NCBI GenBank assembly: GCA_003543035.1
Contig: DPJL01000097.1
Location: 1-23,458 of the forward strand
Source: Micromonosporaceae bacterium
GTDB lineage: Bacteria; Actinomycetota; Actinomycetes; Mycobacteriales; Micromonosporaceae
Direction of reading: 5' to 3'
DNA length: 23,458 nucleotides
This document shows, one piece after another, positions 7,961-14,605 of this stretch; position 1 is the stretch's first letter, and every line of letters begins with the position of its first letter. Under the pieces are notes generated by a model. That model did no database searches and was not told the DNA's origin. It worked only from the letters and a program-made list of their open reading frames with translations. The translations under genes and the position numbers were made by a program.

Positions 7961-8481
7961 CGGAGTTCCTCGTGCAGCCGCGAGATGTCGATGCCCTCGG
8001 TCTGCCGGTATTTGCTGCCCATCTCCTGGTAGCTGGCTCGCGCTCCATAGGTCGCCAGGAACACGATCTTGCCGAACGTCATCCGGGGACGCACTCGCAC
8101 GGGCCGGACCACTCGGATCTCCAACGTCCAGCGGATGGCATGACCAACGTGGCCGAGCGGCGCGGACACGTGCACCCAGATGCCGAGGCTGCCGGTCGAG
8201 TGGTCGCCATTGAGAAGCTGGGCATAGCGCTCGGAGTGCGTTCGTTCGTAGGTGACGCCAAGGTAGAGCCGGCCCGGGTGCAGCACCATGCCGTCCTCGG
8301 GGATGCGCTGTTCGGGCATCGGAGCGGACACCGCGGCGTCAAGACTGCCGTCGTAGACGTGGATCGTGTCGCCGAGCCGCCAGTCGTACGCGTTTGGGGA
8401 GAGCCGCTCGGGCTCGAATGGGTCGATGACGATGTCGCCGCGCCGGATGGCGGTCGCGATCGCCGGGCCGGTGAGGATCAA
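7957..8481 (-). CDS. dCTP deaminase-like protein, copy 1 (keeps Glu, lacks Ser/Arg motif)
   Basis: This 174-residue protein of the dCTP deaminase/dUTPase fold is related to the next gene upstream; both begin MILTGP and have N-terminal PN(A/S)Y and R-LG motifs. In E. coli Dcd the signature GRSSLAR supplies Ser111 and Arg115, and Glu138 lies 23 residues after Arg115. Here the signature reads GDHSTGS (92-98), so the Arg and first Ser are lost, while the Glu is kept at Glu121 in WTLEIR. The start is TTG 8481, overlapping the previous stop as TTGA; matching N-termini in the two copies support it. On its own it should not be a normal dCTP deaminase. It may pair with copy 2 or bind another nucleotide. 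Confidence 0.85.
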   Translation of the reverse strand: MILTGPAIATAIRRGDIVIDPFEPERLSPNAYDWRLGDTIHVYDGSLDAAVSAPMPEQRIPEDGMVLHPGRLYLGVTYERTHSERYAQLLNGDHSTGSLGIWVHVSAPLGHVGHAIRWTLEIRVVRPVRVRPRMTFGKIVFLATYGARASYQEMGSKYRQTEGIDISRLHEELR

Positions 8482-9005
8482 AGCAAAGCCATTCTGTCCT
8501 GCCAGTACCGGGAAGCCTGCGGCCCCTCGGCCTTCTGGTACTTACCGGCGTATAGGTCGATGTCGCCGACCGAGACGAAGAACATGATCTGGCCGATCTT
8601 CATGCCCGGGTAGACGCGCAGCGGCCGCACCGGCGACAGCATGAGCGTCCACTGCCCCTTGAAACCGATGTCGCCGATCGGCGCGGTGATCTCGACGAAT
8701 AGTCCGAGCCGCCCCACCGACGACCGCCCGAACAGCAGCGGCACATAGATGTCCGACCCGACCCGTTCCACGGTATGGCCGAGGTAGAGCTGGTCGGGCT
8801 CAAGCACGAATCCGGATTCGTCAATGGTGACGGTGTTGGTGGGGTTGGCCCGGTTGACGTCGATGACGTCATCGGCGTAGGTCAGCAACGTGCTGCCCAG
8901 CCGGACGTTGTAGCTGTTTGGATTGACCTGGTCGGCACTGAAGGGCGAGATGTCGATCCGGCCGTCCCCGGCCGCCGCGGTTATCTCAGGTCCGGTGAGG
9001 ATCAT
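8478..9005 (-). CDS. dCTP deaminase-like protein, copy 2 (keeps Ser/Arg motif, lacks catalytic Glu)
   Basis: This 175-residue member of the dCTP deaminase family has PNSYNVRLG (29-37), the intact signature GRSSVGRLGL (93-102), a GFKGQWTL strand, YPGMKIGQI (132-140) and the C-terminal GKYQ...GP..SR stretch. Ser95 and Arg99 match E. coli Ser111 and Arg115. The position 23 residues after the Arg, where the catalytic Glu138 should be, is Met122 (TLMLSP). It therefore lacks the proton-shuttling Glu that copy 1 retains. ATG 9005 overlaps the stop of the diiron oxygenase as ATGA. The family forms trimers with active sites at subunit interfaces, so a mixed oligomer with copy 1 could rebuild one complete site type. 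The biological substrate is unknown. Confidence 0.88.
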   Translation of the reverse strand: MILTGPEITAAAGDGRIDISPFSADQVNPNSYNVRLGSTLLTYADDVIDVNRANPTNTVTIDESGFVLEPDQLYLGHTVERVGSDIYVPLLFGRSSVGRLGLFVEITAPIGDIGFKGQWTLMLSPVRPLRVYPGMKIGQIMFFVSVGDIDLYAGKYQKAEGPQASRYWQDRMALL

Positions 9006-9967
9006 TTCGTCTTCTGATTGGTCGTGAAGTCGAAGTCGACGAGATGTTCGATCTCAAGCTCGCGGACCAGTCGCTGTACCGGCGTGAAGTCCGTGACGAT
9101 CAGGTCGGAGCCGGGCACGCTGCGGCTGTCCTCGATGATCTGCTCCACCTTCCGGATCCCGGCGAACTTCAGGATGTCGCGCCAGATGTCGTAGTCCTCC
9201 GCTCCGAACGCGACGATCGCGTCGGGCAGGACCTGCGCGAGCAGCGCTTTCTGCGGCTTGTTCAGGTGCCCAAAGACGGATTTCATCACCTCGAACAGCA
9301 CCGGCCCATGTGCGGCCTCGTCCCTGGCGTGCAGCCGGGCGATCAGTGCGTGCATCGGCTCGATGGTCTGATCGCCGGCGACCAGGTCCAGGAACTTGTT
9401 GATGCTGATCTCGCCGACCGCGGTCCATAGTAGATAGAGCAGGTCCCGCTCCCACTGTTCGCTCGCCTGCGCTGCCCGAGCGTATAGGCGGCGGTTGGTC
9501 ACCGGCTGGGTGTAGGTGTCGGGCTCGGCAGTGAGCCCGCGGGCCTCCCTGGTGCGCTGCATCGCCAGCATGTGCATGTAGGTGTGCCACACCTCGTCCA
9601 CATGCGACTGCTGCACCGCTTCTTTGGCCTCGAACCGGTCGAGCCCGGGGAATACGCCGTGCGCGAGCTTCTCGAACGTTGGATTCGCGACGTACTCCTC
9701 GGCCGCGATGACGCGCTCGTTGTAAGCGAGCCACGCCAACGTGTTCACCAGTCGCCGCTGTTCCTCGGTGGCGGCCAGGAAGTCCGGGTGCCCCGCGAAC
9801 GGCAGAAGGTCGGCCGGATAGTCCAGGAGGTCGTGTTGGTACGGCCCTGGACCTACCACCTGAGTCATGTCGGTACGGATAGTGGCGCGTTTCGGCCAGG
9901 CCGCGACGAGACGCCGCAGCATATTTGGTCCCACGGTCGGCTCGGTGTCCTCGATCGAGATCGTCAC
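9002..9967 (-). CDS. AurF-like diiron N-oxygenase
   Basis: This 321-residue helical protein matches the AurF/CmlI family (arylamine N-oxygenases that make nitro or N-hydroxy groups). The iron ligands can be placed: Glu90 in ERVIAAEEY, Glu125 and His128 in DEVWHTYMH, Glu186 in AVGEISINKF, and His213, Glu217 and His220 in LHARDEAAHG. The spacings (35, 3, 58, 27, 4, 3) closely match AurF Glu101, Glu136, His139, Glu196, His223, Glu227 and His230. It is therefore probably an active di-iron oxygenase. The start is GTG 9967 with GAGGGAG upstream. It sits 26 bases after the SDR gene and overlaps the deaminase-like gene. An amino group, perhaps made by the aminotransferase or exposed by a deacetylase, is the natural substrate class; the exact molecule is unknown. 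Confidence 0.87.
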   Translation of the reverse strand: MTISIEDTEPTVGPNMLRRLVAAWPKRATIRTDMTQVVGPGPYQHDLLDYPADLLPFAGHPDFLAATEEQRRLVNTLAWLAYNERVIAAEEYVANPTFEKLAHGVFPGLDRFEAKEAVQQSHVDEVWHTYMHMLAMQRTREARGLTAEPDTYTQPVTNRRLYARAAQASEQWERDLLYLLWTAVGEISINKFLDLVAGDQTIEPMHALIARLHARDEAAHGPVLFEVMKSVFGHLNKPQKALLAQVLPDAIVAFGAEDYDIWRDILKFAGIRKVEQIIEDSRSVPGSDLIVTDFTPVQRLVRELEIEHLVDFDFTTNQKTK

Positions 9968-9993
9968 GCTGTTCTCCCTCGTTCTTCCTTCGG

Positions 9994-10719
9994 CTACCAG
10001 GGGATGGCGCCGCTATCAGAGAAGAAGCCGCCGGTCGGTCCGCTGTCTGGCAGCGTGGCGAGGTCGACGATGATGCGTGCGCCCTCGCTGACGTGACGGA
10101 AGCCTCGGTGATCGTTCATGTCGGTCGCGGTGTAACCAGGCGATGCCGAATTGATCTTTATGTGGCGCAGGTCCGGGTCCAGGCCGAAGGCCAGCGCGTA
10201 TTGCACGGTGAGCATGTTGAGCGCGGCCTTGGAGCTGCAGTAGGCCAGTCGCTGACTCGCATCGCCAGGGAGATCAGCGCGTTCGCTGGTCAGCGTCATC
10301 GAGGCGGTGGTGCTCGATACGTTGACGATGCGTGGCGCGGTGGACTTGCTCAGCAGCGGGAGCAGGGTGTGGATGGCCGTAACCACGCCGAAAACGTTGA
10401 CCTCAAAGGTGCGCCGCAGATGGTTCACCGCGGTGGCGACCGCGGGCGCCCCGGCAATCGTGCCGGCGTTGTTGACCAGGACATCGAGCCCGCCATACTC
10501 GCGCGCAATCCGCGCCGCGGCTGCCTCGACGCATGCCACGTCGGTGACATCGAACGAGATCGGGATGATCTCTGCGTCCGCGGTCAGCTCGCGCGCCGCG
10601 GTGATCCCCCGGGCCAGATCCCGGCTGCCCAACAGCACGGTGAGTCCGCGATCCGCCAGCTGGCGCACGGTTTCCCGGCCTATGCCCCGATTGCCGCCGG
10701 TTACCAGAGCCACGCTCAC
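9994..10719 (-). CDS. Short-chain dehydrogenase/reductase
   Basis: This 241-residue classical SDR has the NAD(P)-binding TGGNRGIG near the N-terminus, LVNNAG, a serine in IVNVSST and the active-site YCSSK (Tyr-x-x-x-Lys). GTG 10719 overlaps the stop of the upstream GT2 as GTGA and puts the Rossmann strand at residues 3-7; the longer upstream reading frame only overlaps the GT2 gene. The loop before the active-site Tyr (TLTSERADLPGDASQRLAY) is longer than minimal. It probably oxidises or reduces a hydroxyl or ketone on a sugar-type intermediate, possibly preparing a ketone for the aminotransferase; this is inference. Confidence 0.92.
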   Translation of the reverse strand: MSVALVTGGNRGIGRETVRQLADRGLTVLLGSRDLARGITAARELTADAEIIPISFDVTDVACVEAAAARIAREYGGLDVLVNNAGTIAGAPAVATAVNHLRRTFEVNVFGVVTAIHTLLPLLSKSTAPRIVNVSSTTASMTLTSERADLPGDASQRLAYCSSKAALNMLTVQYALAFGLDPDLRHIKINSASPGYTATDMNDHRGFRHVSEGARIIVDLATLPDSGPTGGFFSDSGAIPW

Positions 10720-11879
10720 CGGGACGCTCCGCTCAGCTCCGGCCGGGTCACCCGGCGCGCCACCCGAGCGGCCTCTTGCAGGACAGCGTCCCGGTAGCGC
10801 TCGCCCAGTCGATCGATCGCCGGCAGCACGCGGCACTCGTCGATGGCATGGTCGGGATAGGGCAGTGCGAGCCCGACGAGGGGCAGCACCTCGAGGGCCG
10901 CTCCATCTTCGAATAGGTGGTGGATGCCGGGGTCGGGGGTCTTTTGGCAGTCCAGTTCCACCCCGACCACCAGCAGGTCAAGGTCGCCGGATCGGCCGCG
11001 TACCACGCCAAGGGTGTAGCCGGGGCGGTCCACCGCAGCGGCCACTTTGGCGGCGGCGTCCGCGAAGAACAGGTTGCTCTCGTGCAAAGGAAACGACTGG
11101 TAGAGCTCGACTCCCAGAGACGGCCACTTGGCCAGGAAGTAGCGCCGGTTCGCGGTGAAGTCCGCGAAGTTGGCCGTCGAGTTCCGGGTGTGTGGGAGGT
11201 GCATCCCGTAGACGTCCTGGCCGAGGGTGATCGGGATGCCGGCCGCGTGGATCCGGTACCCCCACTCCTGGTCCTCTCCACCCCAGCCGCGGAAGCCCTC
11301 GTCGAAGGTGAGGTCGTGCGCGCGGACCGTCGCGGTCGGCAGCGCGACCAGGCCGGCCCAGCAAATGATCCACGGCAGCGGGACCGGATCGAGCTGCCAG
11401 CGCACATCCTGCCTGGCCTCCGCGGAGCCGAGGCCGGCGAGGAGCTTCCGATAGTGGTCGAAAGGGAGATGGTCCACATTGGACGCATCCACCCGGCCGT
11501 CGTACCCGATCGCCTGGCCGAGAACGCAGACGTTCTGCTGGGTAGCGAAGTATCGGTCGTGCAGGGTCTGCAGCAACGCCTGCGGGAGCACCATGTCAGC
11601 GTCGAGGATCACCGTGACCTGGCCGGTGGCCTGGCGCAGGGCGAGGTTGCGGGCCTGGCTGACGTTCCATTCCTCGGCTGATAGAACGGAGGTGATGGTG
11701 AGCCGGTCGCTGTAGTTGCGGCAGGTCGCGACATATTCCTCGCTGTACTCCATCGCCCCGACGACCACCTCGAACTCAGCAGCGTCCAACGTCTGGTCGA
11801 GCAGTGACTCGAACACCATCGCGATGTTGTTCAACCGCTGCTTGTACGGGATCACGATGCTGAATTTCAGCTCGCTCAT
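10716..11879 (-). CDS. GT2 glycosyltransferase with galactosyltransferase-type C region and extra tail
   Basis: This 387-residue enzyme is the first gene of the ten-gene operon. The N-terminal GT-A domain (FSIVIPYKQR, then DAD at 93-95) is followed by FDEGFRGWGGEDQEWGYR near 192-209, the GWGGED motif of GalNAc/galactosyltransferases that contributes acceptor binding and the catalytic acid. After the GT fold there is a roughly 90-residue tail (about 288-375) including ALEVLPLVGLALPYPD and VLPAIDRL...EAARVARR, which resembles the middle and late motifs of a class I methyltransferase without the Gly-rich SAM loop. ATG 11879 has GAGGAG 5 bases upstream. It is a paralogue of 15711-16727; nucleotide blocks such as 11231-11275 are nearly identical to the paralogue. 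The donor sugar is unknown. Confidence 0.9.
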   Translation of the reverse strand: MSELKFSIVIPYKQRLNNIAMVFESLLDQTLDAAEFEVVVGAMEYSEEYVATCRNYSDRLTITSVLSAEEWNVSQARNLALRQATGQVTVILDADMVLPQALLQTLHDRYFATQQNVCVLGQAIGYDGRVDASNVDHLPFDHYRKLLAGLGSAEARQDVRWQLDPVPLPWIICWAGLVALPTATVRAHDLTFDEGFRGWGGEDQEWGYRIHAAGIPITLGQDVYGMHLPHTRNSTANFADFTANRRYFLAKWPSLGVELYQSFPLHESNLFFADAAAKVAAAVDRPGYTLGVVRGRSGDLDLLVVGVELDCQKTPDPGIHHLFEDGAALEVLPLVGLALPYPDHAIDECRVLPAIDRLGERYRDAVLQEAARVARRVTRPELSGASR

Positions 11880-11912
11880 CTGTGCTCCTCAGTCGTGGTG
11901 CGGATCCCGCTG

Positions 11913-11972
11913 TTGGCAACCGAGATCACGGACGCCGTAACGCCTTGGCAATAGATTGCCAAACGTTGGCAA
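11913..11972. promoter_or_regulatory. Operator cluster upstream of the ten-gene operon
   Basis: The central palindrome at 11946-11961 reads TGGCAA-TAGA-TTGCCA, 67 bases from the GT2 start. Extra TTGGCAA half-sites lie at 11913-11919 and 11966-11972. This is the only intergenic gap (126 bases) upstream of the block transcribed from 11879 to 3159, so it should hold that operon's promoter. Confidence 0.75.
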
Positions 11973-12005
11973 CTTGCGTCAAGGTGCGCATCGCCGGCGA
12001 GCGGA

Positions 12006-13001
12006 TCACCTAGGGGCGAGTAAGCGGCGCAGCCAGGCAACCCGGTTAGCCCGCGCAGCCCTCGACACGACCGCGTCCGGCACCCACTCGTCGAAACTGT
12101 GAAAGGCACCGGACCAGACATGCAGCTCCGCTTCGCCACCCGCCTGCCAGATCCGGGTCGCATAGGTGACGGCTTCGTCGCGCAGCGCCTCCACCGAGCC
12201 CACATCAATGAATGCGGGCGGAAGACCCGCCAGATCGTGCGCCCGGCCGGGCGCCGCATAGTAGGACACGTCGTGCGTGCCGCGCCTGTCGCCGAGCAAC
12301 GCCGTCCAGCCGGCCAGATTGGACGCGCCATCCCAGAGGCCGACGTGCCGCATCTGTGCGGCCGACGGGGTGTCGCACCGGTCGTCCAGCATCGGACACT
12401 GCAGCATCTGGCCTTGCAGCCGGGGCCTGCCGCGGTCCCGGGCGAGTAAGGCGACCCCGGCGGCCAGCCCACCGCCGGCGCTGTTGCCGCTCACCACCAC
12501 GCGACCGGCGTCCAGCCCAAGCTCGGCGGCGTGTGCGGCGAGCCACACCAGGCCCGCGTAGCAGTCCTCCACGGGTGCGGGGTCGGGATGTTCCGGGGCG
12601 AGCCGGTATTCCACGCCGACCACCGCCAGCCCCAGCTCCTGCGCGCGATCGAGATCGCCTGCCATTTCCCGGGTACGGGTGTCGCCGGCCACCAGCCCAC
12701 CGCCGTGCACGTGGTAAATGACCGGGTGGGGTCCCTGGCCCGCGGTGGGGCGGCAGATCACCATCAGCAGGTCCGGCGCGCCGGGCGGCCCGGGCACCAC
12801 GCGCTCTTCGATGTCGAACACACCGCCGCGGCGCATCTCGTCGTCGGACAGGCGGCCGGCCAGCGTGCGCCGGCGCCGGTCTGGGATCAGCTCCGGTGTC
12901 AGCGGCATCGGCAGTCCACTGAGGATGGTACGCAGTGGCGCGGCCAGCTCGGCGTCGAACGGTGGCGGCTGCACCACGTACGCCGGGTCCTCGCTTGTCA
13001 T
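12006..13001 (-). CDS. Alpha/beta hydrolase of the hormone-sensitive lipase (HSL) type
   Basis: This 331-residue esterase/lipase-like enzyme has the oxyanion motif HGGG at 99-102, the nucleophile elbow GNSAGG with Ser174, a candidate acid Glu271 in GSVEALRDEA (where many relatives have Asp) and His301 in GAFHSFD. It probably hydrolyses or transfers an ester, for example an acyl group or lactone. ATG 13001 is chosen because GAGGAG precedes it; the frame stays open to 13181 but would run through the operator region. Two rare TTA leucine codons occur at 12447-12449 and 12021-12023. It stands alone between two operator regions and could also read through into the operon below it. The substrate is unknown. 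Confidence 0.92.
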   Translation of the reverse strand: MTSEDPAYVVQPPPFDAELAAPLRTILSGLPMPLTPELIPDRRRRTLAGRLSDDEMRRGGVFDIEERVVPGPPGAPDLLMVICRPTAGQGPHPVIYHVHGGGLVAGDTRTREMAGDLDRAQELGLAVVGVEYRLAPEHPDPAPVEDCYAGLVWLAAHAAELGLDAGRVVVSGNSAGGGLAAGVALLARDRGRPRLQGQMLQCPMLDDRCDTPSAAQMRHVGLWDGASNLAGWTALLGDRRGTHDVSYYAAPGRAHDLAGLPPAFIDVGSVEALRDEAVTYATRIWQAGGEAELHVWSGAFHSFDEWVPDAVVSRAARANRVAWLRRLLAPR

Positions 13002-13036
13002 GGTCGCTCCTCGGGGTTGTCGATCCACACGCGACA

Positions 13037-13089
13037 TTGCCACGACGACGCGGTCGTGGCAACATGGTTGGCAATATGTGGCAACATAT
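13037..13089. promoter_or_regulatory. Bidirectional operator with long inverted repeat
   Basis: This lies between the divergent hydrolase (start 13001) and GT2 (start 13114). TTGCCACGAC (13037-13046) and GTCGTGGCAA (13053-13062) form a perfect 10-base inverted repeat with a 6-base spacer. It is followed by TTGGCAA (13068-13074) and TGGCAA (13079-13084) in direct orientation. ATATGT-GGCA-ACATAT (13074-13089) is a second small perfect inverted repeat. The half-sites are the same as elsewhere but are arranged differently, so binding may differ here. Confidence 0.7.
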
Positions 13090-13113
13090 CGCTCAGCAGT
13101 TGGGACTTGAGTC

Positions 13114-13983
13114 ATGGCACGGGATTCGATAGCTGTCGTCACGCTGACCCGGCATCGGCCGGACAAGGTTCGCCGGGCCATGAGGTCGGTGTACGCACAG
13201 GATTACGCGGGCGAAATCGAGCACCTCATCGTGATCGACGACGACCCCGCCTCGGTGCCCGTCGTCCAGGAGGCGCCGACCCGGCCAGGGCTGCGGGTCA
13301 TCGCGCACCTGGTGCCGCGGCCGCCGGCTGAGGTCGACGAGCCGCCGGGCGACCGCCGCCTCGTCTACCCGCGCCTGTCCCGGCTATTCAACACAGGCGC
13401 CCGAGCGTCCTCAGCGACCTGGATCGCTTTCCTAGACGACGACAACGAGTTTGAGCCGCACCACCTGAGCAGTCTGATGGCATGCGCCGAGGCGAACGGA
13501 GCGCGCGCCGTGCACTCCGGCCGGACCATGCTCTGCTCGGACGGATCGCCCTACCGGCGGGAGATTTGGCACACCGTGTCGGACCCAGTCGAGGGCGCGC
13601 GGATCTTTCAGCTCATGTGTGACCGGGGCGTCTGGATCCGGGGCACCAACACCCTTCTTGACCGCGCCGACCCGGTACGCGGCTCGTCACTGCGACCGAG
13701 CAGCGTGATCCAGGCCGACGATCCAGTGCTGCTGGTGGATCAGAGTGTGTGGCTGATCCGGCGCGATCTGCTGCTGGAGCTGCCCATCCCAGAGACGTTC
13801 AGCGACGAGGACTATGCGATGAACGCCGCCCCGGACGACAAGCTCCTCCAAGTGCTCCTCGACGCAAACGTGCCCATCTTCTCGACCGGCCAGCCCACGC
13901 TTCGCTACTACCTGGGCGGGGTGTCCAACAACCACGAGCCGCTCAACGCCTCGCGGACCGCCGCTGTGCGAGCAGCCAGGTAG
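13114..13983 (+). CDS. GT2-type glycosyltransferase
   Basis: This 289-residue GT-A protein begins SIAVVTLTRHRPDKVRRAMRSV, the usual first strand and helix of GT2. It has IDDD at 41-44 and the metal-binding DDD at 108-110 in WIAFLDDDNEFEPHH. Later stretches include SVWLIRRDLLLE and FSDEDYAMNAAPDDK, in the region where the catalytic base usually lies. ATG 13114 follows the operator by 30 bases, with only a weak ribosome binding site. The gene is monocistronic, and its last 76 bases overlap the 3' end of the convergent gene at 13908-14582. An inverting transferase is likely; donor and acceptor are unknown. Confidence 0.88.
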   Translation: MARDSIAVVTLTRHRPDKVRRAMRSVYAQDYAGEIEHLIVIDDDPASVPVVQEAPTRPGLRVIAHLVPRPPAEVDEPPGDRRLVYPRLSRLFNTGARASSATWIAFLDDDNEFEPHHLSSLMACAEANGARAVHSGRTMLCSDGSPYRREIWHTVSDPVEGARIFQLMCDRGVWIRGTNTLLDRADPVRGSSLRPSSVIQADDPVLLVDQSVWLIRRDLLLELPIPETFSDEDYAMNAAPDDKLLQVLLDANVPIFSTGQPTLRYYLGGVSNNHEPLNASRTAAVRAAR

Positions 13984-14582
13984 ACGTTGTTCAGCTGTGC
14001 TGCCAATGGGCCATCCGCATGTGGCGTAATGAAATGCAGCCCGCGCCGGGACGCGGCCAGCTTGTCCGGCCGCTGTCTGGTTCCGATCGCGACACGGGTC
14101 GCCATCGGCAGCACCGCAACGGTTTCGGATGCGTTGCCGGCCCACGTAAACCCTCCCGAGCGAAGCTCCGGCAGCGCGTCATCGAGCCAGCTCTCAGCAT
14201 CGTCGAGCTGCTCGAGCCGGCGATGTACTTCCGCCGGGCTCGACCAGTCCCGCGCCGACCGCGCCCAGGATGCCGCCCGCGACCTGAACCGTGGCGACGC
14301 CGACCGCTCCGGAACCCGGATCAGACTCAGCGGCACCAGCGACCGCGCGGTGATCTCCTCGCAACCCAAGACCGTGAGCAGCGGAAGCGCCGGCTCGGGC
14401 ACCTCATCGGTTGACACTTCCCGAAGCGGCGGCAACGCCCGCGCGTCGCACCAGGGGCATCCGTCAAACCGGAACCGGATCTCCGGCTCAGGGTCGTCAA
14501 CCTGCAACCTCAGGTCCGGCACCAACATCAGCGCCGCAGCTTCGCGCTGGGCCATCCGGGTCAGCAGTGATGTCACGGTCAT
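13908..14582 (-). CDS. Protein of unknown function with a CPWC motif
   Basis: I do not recognise this 224-residue protein. It has a CPWC pair in FRFDGCPWCDAR (around residues 39-46) and a third cysteine in TVLGCEEI, which could be a redox or zinc site. A helical middle section (WARSARDW...EVHRRLEQLDDAESWLDD) is followed by a GLHFITPHADGPLAAQLNNVYLAARTAA helix near the C-terminus. There is no signal peptide or membrane segment. ATG 14582 has GGAGG 10 bases upstream and follows the previous stop by 23 bases, so it is the last gene of the minus-strand glycosyltransferase operon. Its 3' end overlaps the convergent GT2 by 76 bases. Codon use is consistent with coding. It may be an accessory factor for the neighbouring transferases, which is only a guess. 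Confidence 0.7.
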   Translation of the reverse strand: MTVTSLLTRMAQREAAALMLVPDLRLQVDDPEPEIRFRFDGCPWCDARALPPLREVSTDEVPEPALPLLTVLGCEEITARSLVPLSLIRVPERSASPRFRSRAASWARSARDWSSPAEVHRRLEQLDDAESWLDDALPELRSGGFTWAGNASETVAVLPMATRVAIGTRQRPDKLAASRRGLHFITPHADGPLAAQLNNVYLAARTAAVREALSGSWLLDTPPR

Positions 14583-14605
14583 GTCGGCCCGACCTCCAAA
14601 AATGC

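Noticed and set aside
13002..13181. Sixty-residue N-terminal extension of the alpha/beta hydrolase
   Set aside because: It would cross the operator region and overlap the divergent GT2; ATG 13001 has a good ribosome binding site.
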